Positions 17,074 to 25,645 of a DNA stretch of 64,000 nt are shown here, piece after piece. Position 1 is the first letter of the stretch. Each line of letters opens with the position of its first letter. A program made the position numbers and the translations under genes. Under the pieces are notes generated by a model. That model worked only from the letters and a program-made list of their open reading frames with translations. It was not told where the DNA came from and ran no database searches. Source of the stretch: Methanobacteriota archaeon (GTDB lineage: Archaea; Thermoplasmatota; Poseidoniia; Poseidoniales; Thalassarchaeaceae); NCBI GenBank assembly GCA_018650285.1, contig JABIGF010000027.1, positions 24,602-88,601 on the forward strand. Direction: 5' to 3'.

Positions 17074-17685
17074 TCACTCACCTAGCATACGTGCTCCATC
17101 AAGTACCCACCCGGCGATATGGTCATTACTTCTAAGTGGAACTATTTCGCCTTCATCTGGAGCAAGCCACCAACTGAATGAATGGCGTAGTGTTGAAGGC
17201 ATTTTATCTAAGACATATGCGAGGTCGCCTCTTCTTTTACTAATTATCAGTGCGCTATTGGGTCCAAATGATTTGATTTCAGTAAGTCGTGGATATAGGG
17301 TGTCTGTGAGGTAAGTAAGTGACACCTTATTTGGCAACATTATTCGGAGGACAACTTGCTCAGTAACTGAGTGCCCTAACATTATTTCTTTATCTCTAGA
17401 AAAAATGTCAATAGTTGCACGGTCACAACCAACCATTAACAGATCCATTACTTCTTTGTGTGATGTTGCAGCGGCATCAACTTGAACTTCATTATTATCT
17501 TCAATAAATTTTCGTAGTTCACCCAATGGCAATCCACTGTTATTATGTCGTCGGAATTCTATGTGTATTGGGTGTGCCAATAATCGCGGGTCATCAAAAT
17601 CTATTGGGCCAGGCCAAAGGCCGTCTTGTGCCCAAACAAACCTCGCCCTCGTCTGCATCGCTCTTGCCACTTGCTGAAAGTGCAT
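17074..17685 (-). CDS. conserved hypothetical protein next to DUF2240, 203 aa
   Basis: I do not recognise a family with confidence. The sequence alternates short strands and helices; VQVDAAATSHKEVMDLLMVGCDRATIDI resembles the beta/alpha units of HisA/HisF-type TIM barrels, but the usual phosphate-binding Gly motifs are absent, so a degenerate barrel is only a possibility. The ATG at 17685 is preferred to the adjoining TTG at 17688. It abuts the DUF2240 gene and is probably co-transcribed with it. No membrane segment or signal peptide is seen. Confidence 0.6.
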   Translation of the reverse strand: MHFQQVARAMQTRARFVWAQDGLWPGPIDFDDPRLLAHPIHIEFRRHNNSGLPLGELRKFIEDNNEVQVDAAATSHKEVMDLLMVGCDRATIDIFSRDKEIMLGHSVTEQVVLRIMLPNKVSLTYLTDTLYPRLTEIKSFGPNSALIISKRRGDLAYVLDKMPSTLRHSFSWWLAPDEGEIVPLRSNDHIAGWVLDGARMLGE

Positions 17686-17798
17686 CAACTATCTGTATTA
17701 ATGTTGATACGGAAAAACAAAGGTTGAGAAACCTCTGCGCCCGTCAGGGATTGCAAAGTGGTTGCCTAAAATAGGGTGAGTGGCAAGGAGGGCGTTTG

Positions 17799-19001
17799 AT
17801 GAAGAAGTATATTGCACGTGACCCTAAGACAGGCTTGCCTCTTGCAGCAGGTAAAAGAGATGCATTTGCTCATGTTGATGAGGCATACCGTGCGCCACCG
17901 GGATATTGGGATGCCATCAAGCATTTTGAGATACTTCCATTGTGTTCTGGCGAAATAAAAACTCTTGAAGTTAGGTGGAAAGAGATACCTCAGTTTGCAA
18001 CCCGAGTTGACGCAATAAGGGCATTGCCAAGGATAATGAGAAGTAATCCTGATGAGGTATTGACTCAATTGAAATTGGCTTTAGGGGATATAGACCATGA
18101 AATACGCATTTCAGCCCTATTCTCATTACCATATTGTGCATTAATCGAGGCAGAAGAATTGTTTGAACATTTACAGGAGTTGTTGGATGATGTCAACTTA
18201 TCAGTTCGTGTTGCTGCATCTGTTTGTTTGAAAATCGTTGCACCAGTGTTCCCTTCAGCAACAGATATGATGTTGGCTCAAGAATTGCGTTCGAAAAATG
18301 CATCAAGAAGGAAGCAAGCGTTCATCGCATTGAAAGATATGTGCAAAGTATGGCCTGACGTGGTTGTAGACCATCTCGATGAAATACTTCGTTTAGACGA
18401 TGAGATGTTGCGTATTGAAGCGGCTAAAATATTAGTGCCTCTTGCTAGAACAAAATCCGCATCTGTTTGGGACCTTATTGGCTGGTCACTTAGTGATGAT
18501 TCAGATAAAGTTAGAACCCAAGCAGCAAGAACTCTTCCAACGTTAGCTAGTATGCATCCACGCATGGCAAAAATTCTGATTGAAAACTCATTATTTGATA
18601 CATGTTCTGCAGTCAGGAAACCGGCATTGAGGGCACTGAATTCAATGGATGTAAGCGGCTTTAGAATGAACCGTTTGTGTCTTGACGGTGCACGACATAC
18701 CGACCCTGCGATTAGAAGGTCATGTATCTTGATGATGCCCCGGTTATTTACTGAGTCCGAGATGCGAAATGAAGCTGCTGAATTGCTACGTCAAGAGACA
18801 AGAAAAGACTTGATTGAACTGTTGACTGAACTTGCTCTAGATCCTGAAATTGATGGCGGTGAGGACGAAAAGAACAGATTTTTGGCCAAAGCACCGCAGG
18901 CAACGAATGTTGATGGCACACCTATTTTACCACCGTCAGAATTCATGCCGCAAAAGCAACTTCTAGACACAAAAAAAGACTCAGATAATCAATCCACGTA
19001 G
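17799..19001 (+). CDS. HEAT-repeat protein, 400 aa
   Basis: The central part (about residues 60-310) consists of tandem helical repeats of about 38-40 residues with the HEAT pattern: DIDHEIRISALFSLP, DDVNLSVRVAASVCLK, DDEMLRIEAAKILVPLA, SDKVRTQAARTLPTLA, and CSAVRKPALRAL. The N terminus (MKKYIARDPKTGLPLAAGK) and the C-terminal acidic, Pro-containing tail lie outside the repeats. Such solenoids usually act as protein-binding scaffolds; no enzyme motif is seen. GGAGG sits 8 nt before the ATG, which is better placed than the TTG immediately upstream. Confidence 0.8.
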   Translation: MKKYIARDPKTGLPLAAGKRDAFAHVDEAYRAPPGYWDAIKHFEILPLCSGEIKTLEVRWKEIPQFATRVDAIRALPRIMRSNPDEVLTQLKLALGDIDHEIRISALFSLPYCALIEAEELFEHLQELLDDVNLSVRVAASVCLKIVAPVFPSATDMMLAQELRSKNASRRKQAFIALKDMCKVWPDVVVDHLDEILRLDDEMLRIEAAKILVPLARTKSASVWDLIGWSLSDDSDKVRTQAARTLPTLASMHPRMAKILIENSLFDTCSAVRKPALRALNSMDVSGFRMNRLCLDGARHTDPAIRRSCILMMPRLFTESEMRNEAAELLRQETRKDLIELLTELALDPEIDGGEDEKNRFLAKAPQATNVDGTPILPPSEFMPQKQLLDTKKDSDNQST

Positions 19002-19049
19002 TGAATTTAGGATTTTGTCTCGTGCGTCATCATTAAAGAGGGGCGTCAG

Positions 19050-19361
19050 GTGGGCCGCTCGCTGAGTGATATCATGAGTGGAAAATCGGGTGATTGGAAG
19101 GCCGAACAGTTTGAGCGTTTGTGGAACGGCCGCAGTGTGAAAGGGGAGAACCCTGTCAAGGCAGCAAAGTTCCGCCAATACATGCGTGAGCATGTCCGCC
19201 AAAAGATTCCAGATATCAAGTCAGTTAGCCGTCGTCGCCAAGAACGAAAAGAGGGCGCTGGTGTCCACATGGACGAAACCCGCTTCTTCACCAAAGAGTA
19301 CTGCCGCAAGTACTGGATGGGTGAGTTGCAAGAGGAAATTCGCGAAGCCGAGTCCTACTGA
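19050..19361 (+). CDS. small basic protein of unknown function, 103 aa
   Basis: I do not recognise this protein. It is rich in Arg, Lys and Glu (FRQYMREHVRQKIPDIK, SRRRQERKEGAG) and ends with an acidic helix. Codon use is noticeably richer in CGC, GCC and AAG than its neighbours, as often seen in highly expressed genes such as ribosomal or RNA-binding proteins. The GTG start has GAGGGG about 7 nt upstream; an internal ATG at 19074 is an alternative. It ends 17 nt before the DEAD-box helicase, suggesting co-transcription and possibly a ribosome- or RNA-associated role. Confidence 0.65.
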   Translation: MGRSLSDIMSGKSGDWKAEQFERLWNGRSVKGENPVKAAKFRQYMREHVRQKIPDIKSVSRRRQERKEGAGVHMDETRFFTKEYCRKYWMGELQEEIREAESY

Positions 19362-19378
19362 GAAGGACGGTTTAGCAG

Positions 19379-20812
19379 ATGGCTCAAGCGACATTATCTG
19401 GTGTCAAGTTTTCATCATGGGATATTGATGCAGACATTTTAGCTGCAATCAACGAAAAGGGTTGGGATTATGCGACTCAAATTCAAGCAGAAGCAATTCC
19501 ACTTGCTCGCGATGGCAAGAATGTGGTAGGTCAAGCACGTACTGGCTCAGGAAAAACAGCAGCATTTGGTATTCCCTGCATTGAGAATACTGAAGCAAAT
19601 GGCATTCCTCAGGCAATCATCATTTCTCCTACTCGTGAGTTAGCACAGCAAATTGCTGAAGAGATGCAATGGTTGCAGGGTGACAAAGGTCTTGGAATCA
19701 TTACCGTATATGGCGGTACAGACATAGATAAGCAAGCAAAGAAGTTAGATGCTGGTGTTGAAATCATTGTTGGCACACCTGGTAGAATTATCGATATGAC
19801 GAAGAGAGGCCACCTAAAACTCGAAAGTATCACAACATTATGTCTTGATGAAGCTGACAGAATGCTTGATATGGGATTTTTCCCAGATATCATTTGGGTT
19901 CTTGAGAAGATGGAGAACCGGAAACAAACAATGTTGTTCAGTGCCACATTTCCTGAAGAAGTACTTGATGCGGCAAATACTTTTATTTCCGATGCCGAGC
20001 ATGTAATGTCGGATGATTTAGAAGTTGAAATCCCTGAGATTGAACAATTACATATCCCAATTGGTCGAGCCAACAAATTGTGGGCATTGGGCAGAATATT
20101 GGTGACAATGAATGATGAAGACCAGATGATGGTTTTCACTAATACCAAGAGAATGGTTGACTTGTTAGTTCAGCGTCTCAACAAATTTAGATTCAATGCT
20201 GCAGGTTTGCATGGGGATATGCCGCAAAATAAGCGTGGCAGAATCATTGAATCTTTCAAAGATGGAGGCGAAAAGGTCCTCATCTGTACAGATGTTGCTG
20301 CAAGAGGAATAGATGTTGATGGTGTGACTATTGTTGTCAATTATGACTTGCCCGATGATGTTGAGAGTTACGTCCATAGAATTGGTAGGACAGGACGAAT
20401 GGGGCGCAAAGGAACAGCATGGTCATTTGTTAGCGGCGAAGATAAAGGACAACTACAGAAGATTTCAGCAACTTGGAATCTCGCTATACCTGAATCAGCA
20501 GTACCTGATTTACCAAAAGGAATGGACCGTGATCCAGTGCGAAAGCAGGCGGATTGGTCAGAAGTCTCAAACAATTTCGGCATGGTTCCAGTCAAAGTAT
20601 CTGTTGGCAAACAACATGGTGCAACCAATCACACCCTTACCAACTGGTTTTCGAATGAAGCAAAGTTGGACCAGTTAGCAATTGGTGAAGTATCAATTGC
20701 AGATGACACTAGTCAAGTAGAAATCCATCTTGACAAAGTTGAAACAGTCATCAAAGTAATGGGTAATAGGCAATGGAATGGCGATTCAGTCACTCTAGAA
20801 ATTGCTCGCTGA
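19379..20812 (+). CDS. DEAD-box RNA helicase
   Basis: All core motifs are visible in order: a Q motif around GWDYATQIQAEAIP, Walker A ARTGSGKTA (near residue 53), PTRELAQQ, DEADRMLD, SAT, then in the second RecA domain VFTNTKRM, GLHGDMPQ, ARGIDVDG and HRIGRTGR. The C-terminal part (about 370-477) holds a short extension ending in a beta-strand-rich region similar to the RNA-binding domains of bacterial DbpA/CsdA helicases. It unwinds short RNA duplexes with ATP and probably acts in ribosome assembly or RNA turnover. It follows the small basic protein gene at 17 nt. Confidence 0.95.
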   Translation: MAQATLSGVKFSSWDIDADILAAINEKGWDYATQIQAEAIPLARDGKNVVGQARTGSGKTAAFGIPCIENTEANGIPQAIIISPTRELAQQIAEEMQWLQGDKGLGIITVYGGTDIDKQAKKLDAGVEIIVGTPGRIIDMTKRGHLKLESITTLCLDEADRMLDMGFFPDIIWVLEKMENRKQTMLFSATFPEEVLDAANTFISDAEHVMSDDLEVEIPEIEQLHIPIGRANKLWALGRILVTMNDEDQMMVFTNTKRMVDLLVQRLNKFRFNAAGLHGDMPQNKRGRIIESFKDGGEKVLICTDVAARGIDVDGVTIVVNYDLPDDVESYVHRIGRTGRMGRKGTAWSFVSGEDKGQLQKISATWNLAIPESAVPDLPKGMDRDPVRKQADWSEVSNNFGMVPVKVSVGKQHGATNHTLTNWFSNEAKLDQLAIGEVSIADDTSQVEIHLDKVETVIKVMGNRQWNGDSVTLEIAR

Positions 20813-20833
20813 GTTCATTTTCTATTGGAATAC

Positions 20834-21796
20834 TCATTCCTCTTCTTCAGTAGAATTATTCCCCCATTCTAATTTAGTTAGGGAAAATGCGGCTACTATT
20901 GCACTTACTAGCATTGTACGCCACGCACGGCCAGAAATATTGTCCCAATCTCTAACCTCTTCGGCACATAGTGCTAAAATGATTCCTTCACAACCTTCGG
21001 CTTCAAGCCGTTCTTTCTCAGCATTATCGTCAAAACTTAATGTGTAGGCTGCGGAACTAGCAAAAATTGCTGTAACTAATAGCACTGCAATCAAAGATTG
21101 TGGCAATGGGGAACGCTGGCTAATTTTTGTTGGTAGAGCAAATCTAAGATTGATGTCTCCCATCTCTTCCATTTTCTTAGGTCCGCCAACAGATAGGAAC
21201 CAACCAGTCCATCCAATTAAAATTACAAGCATGAAGCCAATATCAAGCATAAATTCATGAAATTCCCACATTGGAGCCCAACAGCCATATTGGCCCGGCG
21301 CCTCAACACAACCGTTTACTGCTAATGGATATAATACGAGGAGCCTGGCTAAATTCAAAGTGATTAACACACCAGCCATTGTCAGAATACCTTTCTTTTT
21401 CAAGGCTCTAGATATTCCTGGTGTCATCCATATCATAAATGAAACGAAGGCAATTTCATGTAATCCAACACATTCATCTGTCACTTCAAGAGGATTCATT
21501 GCACTTCCTTCAAAACTTGGGTGGTAGAATTCTAGAATGGTGTTTGGTCCATCATTAGCAACATAGGATACTGTTTCAGGCCCGAAAATCAAACCATGCA
21601 TGTGATACCAAGCCCAAGTGAGTAATTCTTGATAGAGTGCGAAACTGTCATCAGGATGGGTTAACCAACGGTAGGCCAACTCTGCAATAACAAGAAGCCC
21701 TACTACTGCAACTATTATTTTTAATCGGCCAGCAATTTCAGCAAGTGAGACATCGCCGGCAGGTCTCTCCATGGTAGGTCGAACAGCCTCCCCCAT
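20834..21796 (-). CDS. archaeosortase/exosortase-family transpeptidase candidate
   Basis: This multi-pass membrane protein (about 7-8 TM segments) carries the three signature residues of the exosortase/archaeosortase family in the expected order: Cys109 in DECVGLHEIAFV, Arg151 in LNLARLLVLYP, and His180 in WEFHEFMLDIGFML. In known members these residues cleave a C-terminal tripartite signal on exported proteins and attach the product to a lipid. The classical ECSG Cys context is ECVG here. A C-terminal tail of about 80 residues adds another hydrophobic pair and an acidic end. It is a single gene, not part of an exopolysaccharide locus. A nearby secreted protein (22975-25371) ends with a TM and short basic tail and could be a substrate; this is inference. 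Confidence 0.72.
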   Translation of the reverse strand: MGEAVRPTMERPAGDVSLAEIAGRLKIIVAVVGLLVIAELAYRWLTHPDDSFALYQELLTWAWYHMHGLIFGPETVSYVANDGPNTILEFYHPSFEGSAMNPLEVTDECVGLHEIAFVSFMIWMTPGISRALKKKGILTMAGVLITLNLARLLVLYPLAVNGCVEAPGQYGCWAPMWEFHEFMLDIGFMLVILIGWTGWFLSVGGPKKMEEMGDINLRFALPTKISQRSPLPQSLIAVLLVTAIFASSAAYTLSFDDNAEKERLEAEGCEGIILALCAEEVRDWDNISGRAWRTMLVSAIVAAFSLTKLEWGNNSTEEEE

Positions 21797-21862
21797 ATCA
21801 AAACCCTATCTCTGAATGGTTTGAAAAGAGACGGTATTGTCGTAGGTAGCGAGGGTCCATAG

Positions 21863-22081
21863 ATGCTAACCTTGAACTTGCTTGGGTATCATTGCCCGTT
21901 GCCAGTCCATGAGACACGTAAAGCCCTCGAAGGAATGGAGAAAGGGGTGACTCTGACGGTTATTGCTGACGACCCAGAGACAAAGCATGATATCCCCATG
22001 CTGCTAGAGCGTATTGGTGCGAAATTACTGCATCTTGAAGAAGAGGCTGGCGAAATTATATTCACTATTGAAAAGTTATGA
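21863..22081 (+). CDS. TusA/SirA-family sulfur carrier protein
   Basis: The 72-residue product has the family's hallmark CPxP motif at the N terminus (GYHCPLPVHETRKAL, Cys11) and the compact beta-alpha-beta-alpha-beta-beta pattern. TusA-like proteins carry persulfide sulfur for thiolation of tRNA or for cofactor synthesis. It overlaps the RibA gene by 4 nt (ATGA), so translation is probably coupled. Archaeal members of this family are frequent, but their partner is often unknown; the link to flavin synthesis here may only be a shared transcript. Confidence 0.88.
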   Translation: MLTLNLLGYHCPLPVHETRKALEGMEKGVTLTVIADDPETKHDIPMLLERIGAKLLHLEEEAGEIIFTIEKL

Positions 22082-22728
22082 GGTTGGCAAAAATGAATAA
22101 TTCCAATATCAATGTACGTGAGGCAATGGATATTCCTGCTGAGGCGCGCCTTCCAACAGTTTCTGGAGATTTTCAAATACGAGTTTTCCATGAAGATAGT
22201 ACTGGATTAGACCATGTTGCTTTGATATTAGGAGACATGGCTGGACCTGACCCCGTGTTAGTCCGTATCCATTCTGAATGTTTGACAGGTGATGCTTTTG
22301 GCAGTCTTAGGTGTGACTGTGGTCCACAGTTAAATGCGGCCATGATGTTAATTCAAGAGAAAGGTTGGGGTTGTATTGTTTATCTTCGTCAAGAAGGGCG
22401 AGGGATTGGCTTGAGAGAGAAGATCAAAGCGTATCACCTTCAAGATGATGGGGCGGACACATTGGATGCGAATTTGATGTTAGGTCACCCTGTTGATGGT
22501 AGGGACTACAATATCGCATCAGAGATTTTGAAAGCGATAAATATTACAGAAGTCAGTCTATTGACTAACAATCCAGACAAAGTTAGCCAGATGCAAAATC
22601 TTGGCATTAATGTGGTGGATAAAATACCAATAGTCGTTGGTGTAGGGGTGGATAATGTAGAATATCTTACGACTAAGGCTGAAAGAATGGGTCATTCAAT
22701 AGATGTCAATACTCTAAATGGCGATTGA
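22078..22728 (+). CDS. ribA: GTP cyclohydrolase II
   Basis: The 216-residue product matches RibA: HSECLTGDAFGSLRCDCG with the three zinc ligands Cys68, Cys79 and Cys81, YLRQEGRGIGL with the catalytic Arg region, and TNNPDK near the end. It opens GTP to 2,5-diamino-6-ribosylamino-pyrimidinone phosphate, the first step of riboflavin synthesis. It lacks the fused RibB domain of many bacteria. Many archaea use the unrelated ArfA for this step, so a bacterial-type RibA is noteworthy. The ATG overlaps the TusA stop; an ATG at 22093 would remove five residues. Confidence 0.93.
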   Translation: MRLAKMNNSNINVREAMDIPAEARLPTVSGDFQIRVFHEDSTGLDHVALILGDMAGPDPVLVRIHSECLTGDAFGSLRCDCGPQLNAAMMLIQEKGWGCIVYLRQEGRGIGLREKIKAYHLQDDGADTLDANLMLGHPVDGRDYNIASEILKAINITEVSLLTNNPDKVSQMQNLGINVVDKIPIVVGVGVDNVEYLTTKAERMGHSIDVNTLNGD

Positions 22729-22806
22729 TTACAGCCCTTATTGAAGTAAATTGGTTGATACAAGATGCCATTATGGGTGAAAGTATTCACCCTATTTTGA
22801 AGTGAG

Positions 22807-22879
22807 GGCCGCGACCGGGAATTGAACCCGGGCTGGCAGGACCACAACCTACCGTCCTAACCCCTAGACCACCGCAGCC
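22807..22879 (-). tRNA. trnH: tRNA-His (GUG)
   Basis: On the minus strand the sequence folds as a standard cloverleaf: acceptor GCTGCGG / TCGCGGC, anticodon stem GTAGG / CCTGC with loop TTGTGGT (anticodon GTG), and T arm CCGGG-TTCAATT-CCCGG. A G precedes the acceptor and a C is at position 73, so the extra G-1:C73 pair required by histidyl-tRNA synthetase appears to be genome-encoded. CCA is not encoded and there is no intron. Confidence 0.95.
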
Positions 22880-22907
22880 AATAGGTGGCCCGCCCACATC
22901 CCTCCCC

Positions 22908-22966
22908 CTAATCAACAGTTCTACCTGTCCAACGATGCGACGGGTTGAAGGCTGACTGTTGATTAG
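22908..22966. repeat. 12-bp inverted repeat between tRNA-His and a secreted-protein gene
   Basis: CTAATCAACAGT at 22908-22919 and its exact complement ACTGTTGATTAG at 22955-22966 flank a 35-nt spacer in the divergent region between tRNA-His and the gene starting at 22975. It could be a pair of mirror-image promoter or operator elements. Confidence 0.5.
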
Positions 22967-22974
22967 CACACATC

Positions 22975-25371
22975 ATGGCACAATCTGCATTTAGAGGGAC
23001 TTCAATTTTTCTTGCAATTCTAATGCTAGCCGCAATCCCCCTTCCTGCAACTGCTGATGTGGTGATACGTTCAGAGGTTGTCGACCTTTTCCCATCTGGT
23101 ACTTTGGACAATTCTAGTGATTGGGTCCTCTCATCTCAATACGGGTATACGCCGGAAGTTTCAGCACATTGGACCGACGTGATGGTTACTGATAGTCACC
23201 TCTCTTTCACCCATGAAAGGCCACAAAATGTTGATCAAGATACAAGTTGGGCATTGTATTCACCAACCGATTCTAATTTATCATTGGGTTTCCCTGATGG
23301 AGGATATAGTTGGAGTAAAGGGCCGGAAATTGAATTGACAAATTTTGACATGTCAGGACATACAAATGACCCATTGATGAACGTATCCTTGATGGTAGCA
23401 TTTGCAATACCAGATACACTTCAAGACGATGAAGTCAGAATTACTGTTGAATGGGATGGGAATATTGAACTTGTGAAGAATTTTGCACATACTCAACAAG
23501 CAATAGACAATATGCAAGGTAATCCATTGGAAATATCACTTGATTCAGTGAATACTTGGTCGTGGTCACAGCTGGAGGATTTACTTGTCACAGTTGACTA
23601 TGTTTCTGTCGGGGGAATTGATGATAGCGAAGTGCGTGTTGATGCAATTGGTATCAATTATGTATTCCAATCACAATGGTCTGGCTTTGATTCAGGTAAA
23701 GCAGTCCATACAACTCCGATGGAGATGTATCCTTTCCATGACTTTGAATTGTCATCGGGGGAACAGAATGATTTGGTAACTACTAGTTGTGGTTTAGAGA
23801 TAGTAGGAGGAAGTAGTTCGGGAGGGTGGTTAACATCTTCTTTGCAATTGCCACACGACCAAACATGGGGTCGCCTCCACTTCTTTGGCAATGCTAGTGT
23901 TGATGTTGAGGTTCAAACTAGCACAGATGGACAAAGTTGGGGCTCAGGCGTAGGTGTGACTGACGGAGTCATTATTTCGGGTGCGAATTATGTTCGTGTT
24001 GATGTAGTAATATTTGATGGCTGTTTGTCAGGATTAAGAATTGATTTTAATGACCCGACCCTTTCAGTTTCTGGTGAAATAACAGGGGATACAGCGGGAT
24101 TAGTAAATAATTACAGTTACCTAAATATTGCGATTGGAACTAATTTGATTACTTCATTACCAATTTCGCCCGGCGCGTTTTCTCTTTCTCTTCCTGTTGG
24201 CAGATATTTGCCATCCATTGGCGACGATTTTGAAGTAGGGATTGGTACGAGATTTTATTGGTCTTCAAATGGTGAACCTGAAACAGTAGTCGCCCAAATA
24301 GAGGATATGACACTGACTGGTGGATTTGTAGTTGAATGGGATTATGACCCCATTTGTCAAAGGCCCGCAGATGTCTATCTTGATGAAGATGAGAACGGAA
24401 AAATAGTCACATTGAGGGATTCTTGTTCTGATGATATTACTCCTGTTGATGATTTAGTAGTCACTGCAACAAGTCAAGATGAATCAATTGTAAAGGTGAC
24501 AGTAGATGATGGTAGGCTAGTATTCAATCAGCAATCAGAGATGTCTGGATTAGTTCCTATTGACATTGCTGTAACAGACCAAAGAGGAAACCAGTGGCAG
24601 ACAATAATTGATGTCCTAGTATCTCCTGTTGACGACCCGCCAACTTATGACAACATTCCTCAAGAGGTGCTAGCTCCCGTAGGTGAGCCTGTTACTATTG
24701 TTCTCAATGTCCAAGATATTGACACAGACCTATCTTCTGTTTCAGTTGTGACCGATTTTTCATGGGCAACAATAGATGAATTTGGTAATCTCAATCTTGC
24801 ACCTCTTTCCCCTGGTACATTTGATCTATCAATTTCATTTTCTGATGGCACAACTACTTTGACTGAATATGTGACTGTATTAGCCACTTCTGACCCAGAC
24901 TTAGTTATCGAGCAGGTACTTTTTGAAGCATCTGAAATGAAGGTTGGCTCAGTAGCAGAAATCACCGTTTGGGTGCGAAATGAGGGATTAAGTGCAGCCT
25001 CTCTTGTTTCTATACGTTGTTACAATAATCAAACATTGATTGACAGCGCCAATATCACTTACATTGATGTTGATGGACTTGGTGAGGCTACCTGTTACTG
25101 GCCATTACCAATGCAGGAAGGAAGTACATCCCTGAGAGTTTACGTTGATCCAACACATGATATTCTAGAAGTTTCCGAAACAAACAACGAATATTCATCA
25201 TTGGTCAACATTTTACCAGCCGATGACAATACTGATGATGGTGGTTCATCTGAGGGTAATTCTGAGCCGTTATTTGCCTCTTCAACTATCTGGATAATAG
25301 CTGCGATTCTCATTTTTGGTGGAATTATTGCAATGCAACTTGGCCCTGGTAGAGTCAGAAGAAACTTTTGA
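22975..25371 (+). CDS. secreted CARDB-containing surface protein with C-terminal TM
   Basis: The 798-residue product has a signal peptide (hydrophobic run about residues 11-27, ending near TADV). A beta-rich ectodomain with a few cysteines follows, including cadherin/Ig-like pieces (DDPPTYDNIPQEV, STVTT-like strands). A CARDB-type domain at about 640-750 has VWVRNEGLSAA and VSETNNEYSS. A Gly/Ser/acidic stretch leads to a TM helix (about 768-788) and a short basic tail ending RVRRNF. TM plus short basic tail at the extreme C terminus resembles an archaeosortase sorting signal, though no known recognition tripeptide is seen. It probably sits on the cell surface as a binding or structural protein; no catalytic motif was recognised. 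Confidence 0.8.
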   Translation: MAQSAFRGTSIFLAILMLAAIPLPATADVVIRSEVVDLFPSGTLDNSSDWVLSSQYGYTPEVSAHWTDVMVTDSHLSFTHERPQNVDQDTSWALYSPTDSNLSLGFPDGGYSWSKGPEIELTNFDMSGHTNDPLMNVSLMVAFAIPDTLQDDEVRITVEWDGNIELVKNFAHTQQAIDNMQGNPLEISLDSVNTWSWSQLEDLLVTVDYVSVGGIDDSEVRVDAIGINYVFQSQWSGFDSGKAVHTTPMEMYPFHDFELSSGEQNDLVTTSCGLEIVGGSSSGGWLTSSLQLPHDQTWGRLHFFGNASVDVEVQTSTDGQSWGSGVGVTDGVIISGANYVRVDVVIFDGCLSGLRIDFNDPTLSVSGEITGDTAGLVNNYSYLNIAIGTNLITSLPISPGAFSLSLPVGRYLPSIGDDFEVGIGTRFYWSSNGEPETVVAQIEDMTLTGGFVVEWDYDPICQRPADVYLDEDENGKIVTLRDSCSDDITPVDDLVVTATSQDESIVKVTVDDGRLVFNQQSEMSGLVPIDIAVTDQRGNQWQTIIDVLVSPVDDPPTYDNIPQEVLAPVGEPVTIVLNVQDIDTDLSSVSVVTDFSWATIDEFGNLNLAPLSPGTFDLSISFSDGTTTLTEYVTVLATSDPDLVIEQVLFEASEMKVGSVAEITVWVRNEGLSAASLVSIRCYNNQTLIDSANITYIDVDGLGEATCYWPLPMQEGSTSLRVYVDPTHDILEVSETNNEYSSLVNILPADDNTDDGGSSEGNSEPLFASSTIWIIAAILIFGGIIAMQLGPGRVRRNF

Positions 25372-25518
25372 TTGTACGTTTTTATGCCCTATTATAGGTT
25401 ATTTATTGCTTTGTCATTGGTTTTTTGTGGCACGATTTTGATGTATTAAGAAGCACCGAATGACGGATAATCACTGATTTTCGGAAAATGGTTATAGGTA
25501 GCCCGTGTCTGAAATTAG
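25372..25518. other. intergenic region with T-rich end of the upstream gene
   Basis: The stretch begins with a T-rich run directly after the stop of the secreted protein, consistent with archaeal termination, followed by a short CCTATTATAGG palindrome. TTATAG at 25492-25497 lies about 25 nt before the small ORF at 25519 and may be its TATA box. No other gene is evident. Confidence 0.5.
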
Positions 25519-25638
25519 ATGTTCCCGCAAAGTCAGCGCGTTCTGACGGGGGTGGGGACGGGGGAATTTGCGATGGGAAGATTGAAACTTCGACTTGAAA
25601 CAGATGAGTGGATTTACGAAGAATACGATTTGAACTGA
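25519..25638 (+). CDS. candidate 39-aa small protein
   Basis: A short ATG-initiated frame with a TATA-like TTATAG about 25 nt upstream would give a leaderless transcript. The product starts MFPQSQRVLTGVGTGEFAMG and ends with a charged, aromatic tail (LRLETDEWIYEEYDLN). A 7-bp palindromic hairpin follows 8 nt after the stop, so promoter, frame and terminator are consistently spaced. I recognise no family. The sequence could instead be an untranslated RNA; the reading frame is short enough to occur by chance. Confidence 0.4.
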   Translation: MFPQSQRVLTGVGTGEFAMGRLKLRLETDEWIYEEYDLN

Positions 25639-25645
25639 ATGTAAT

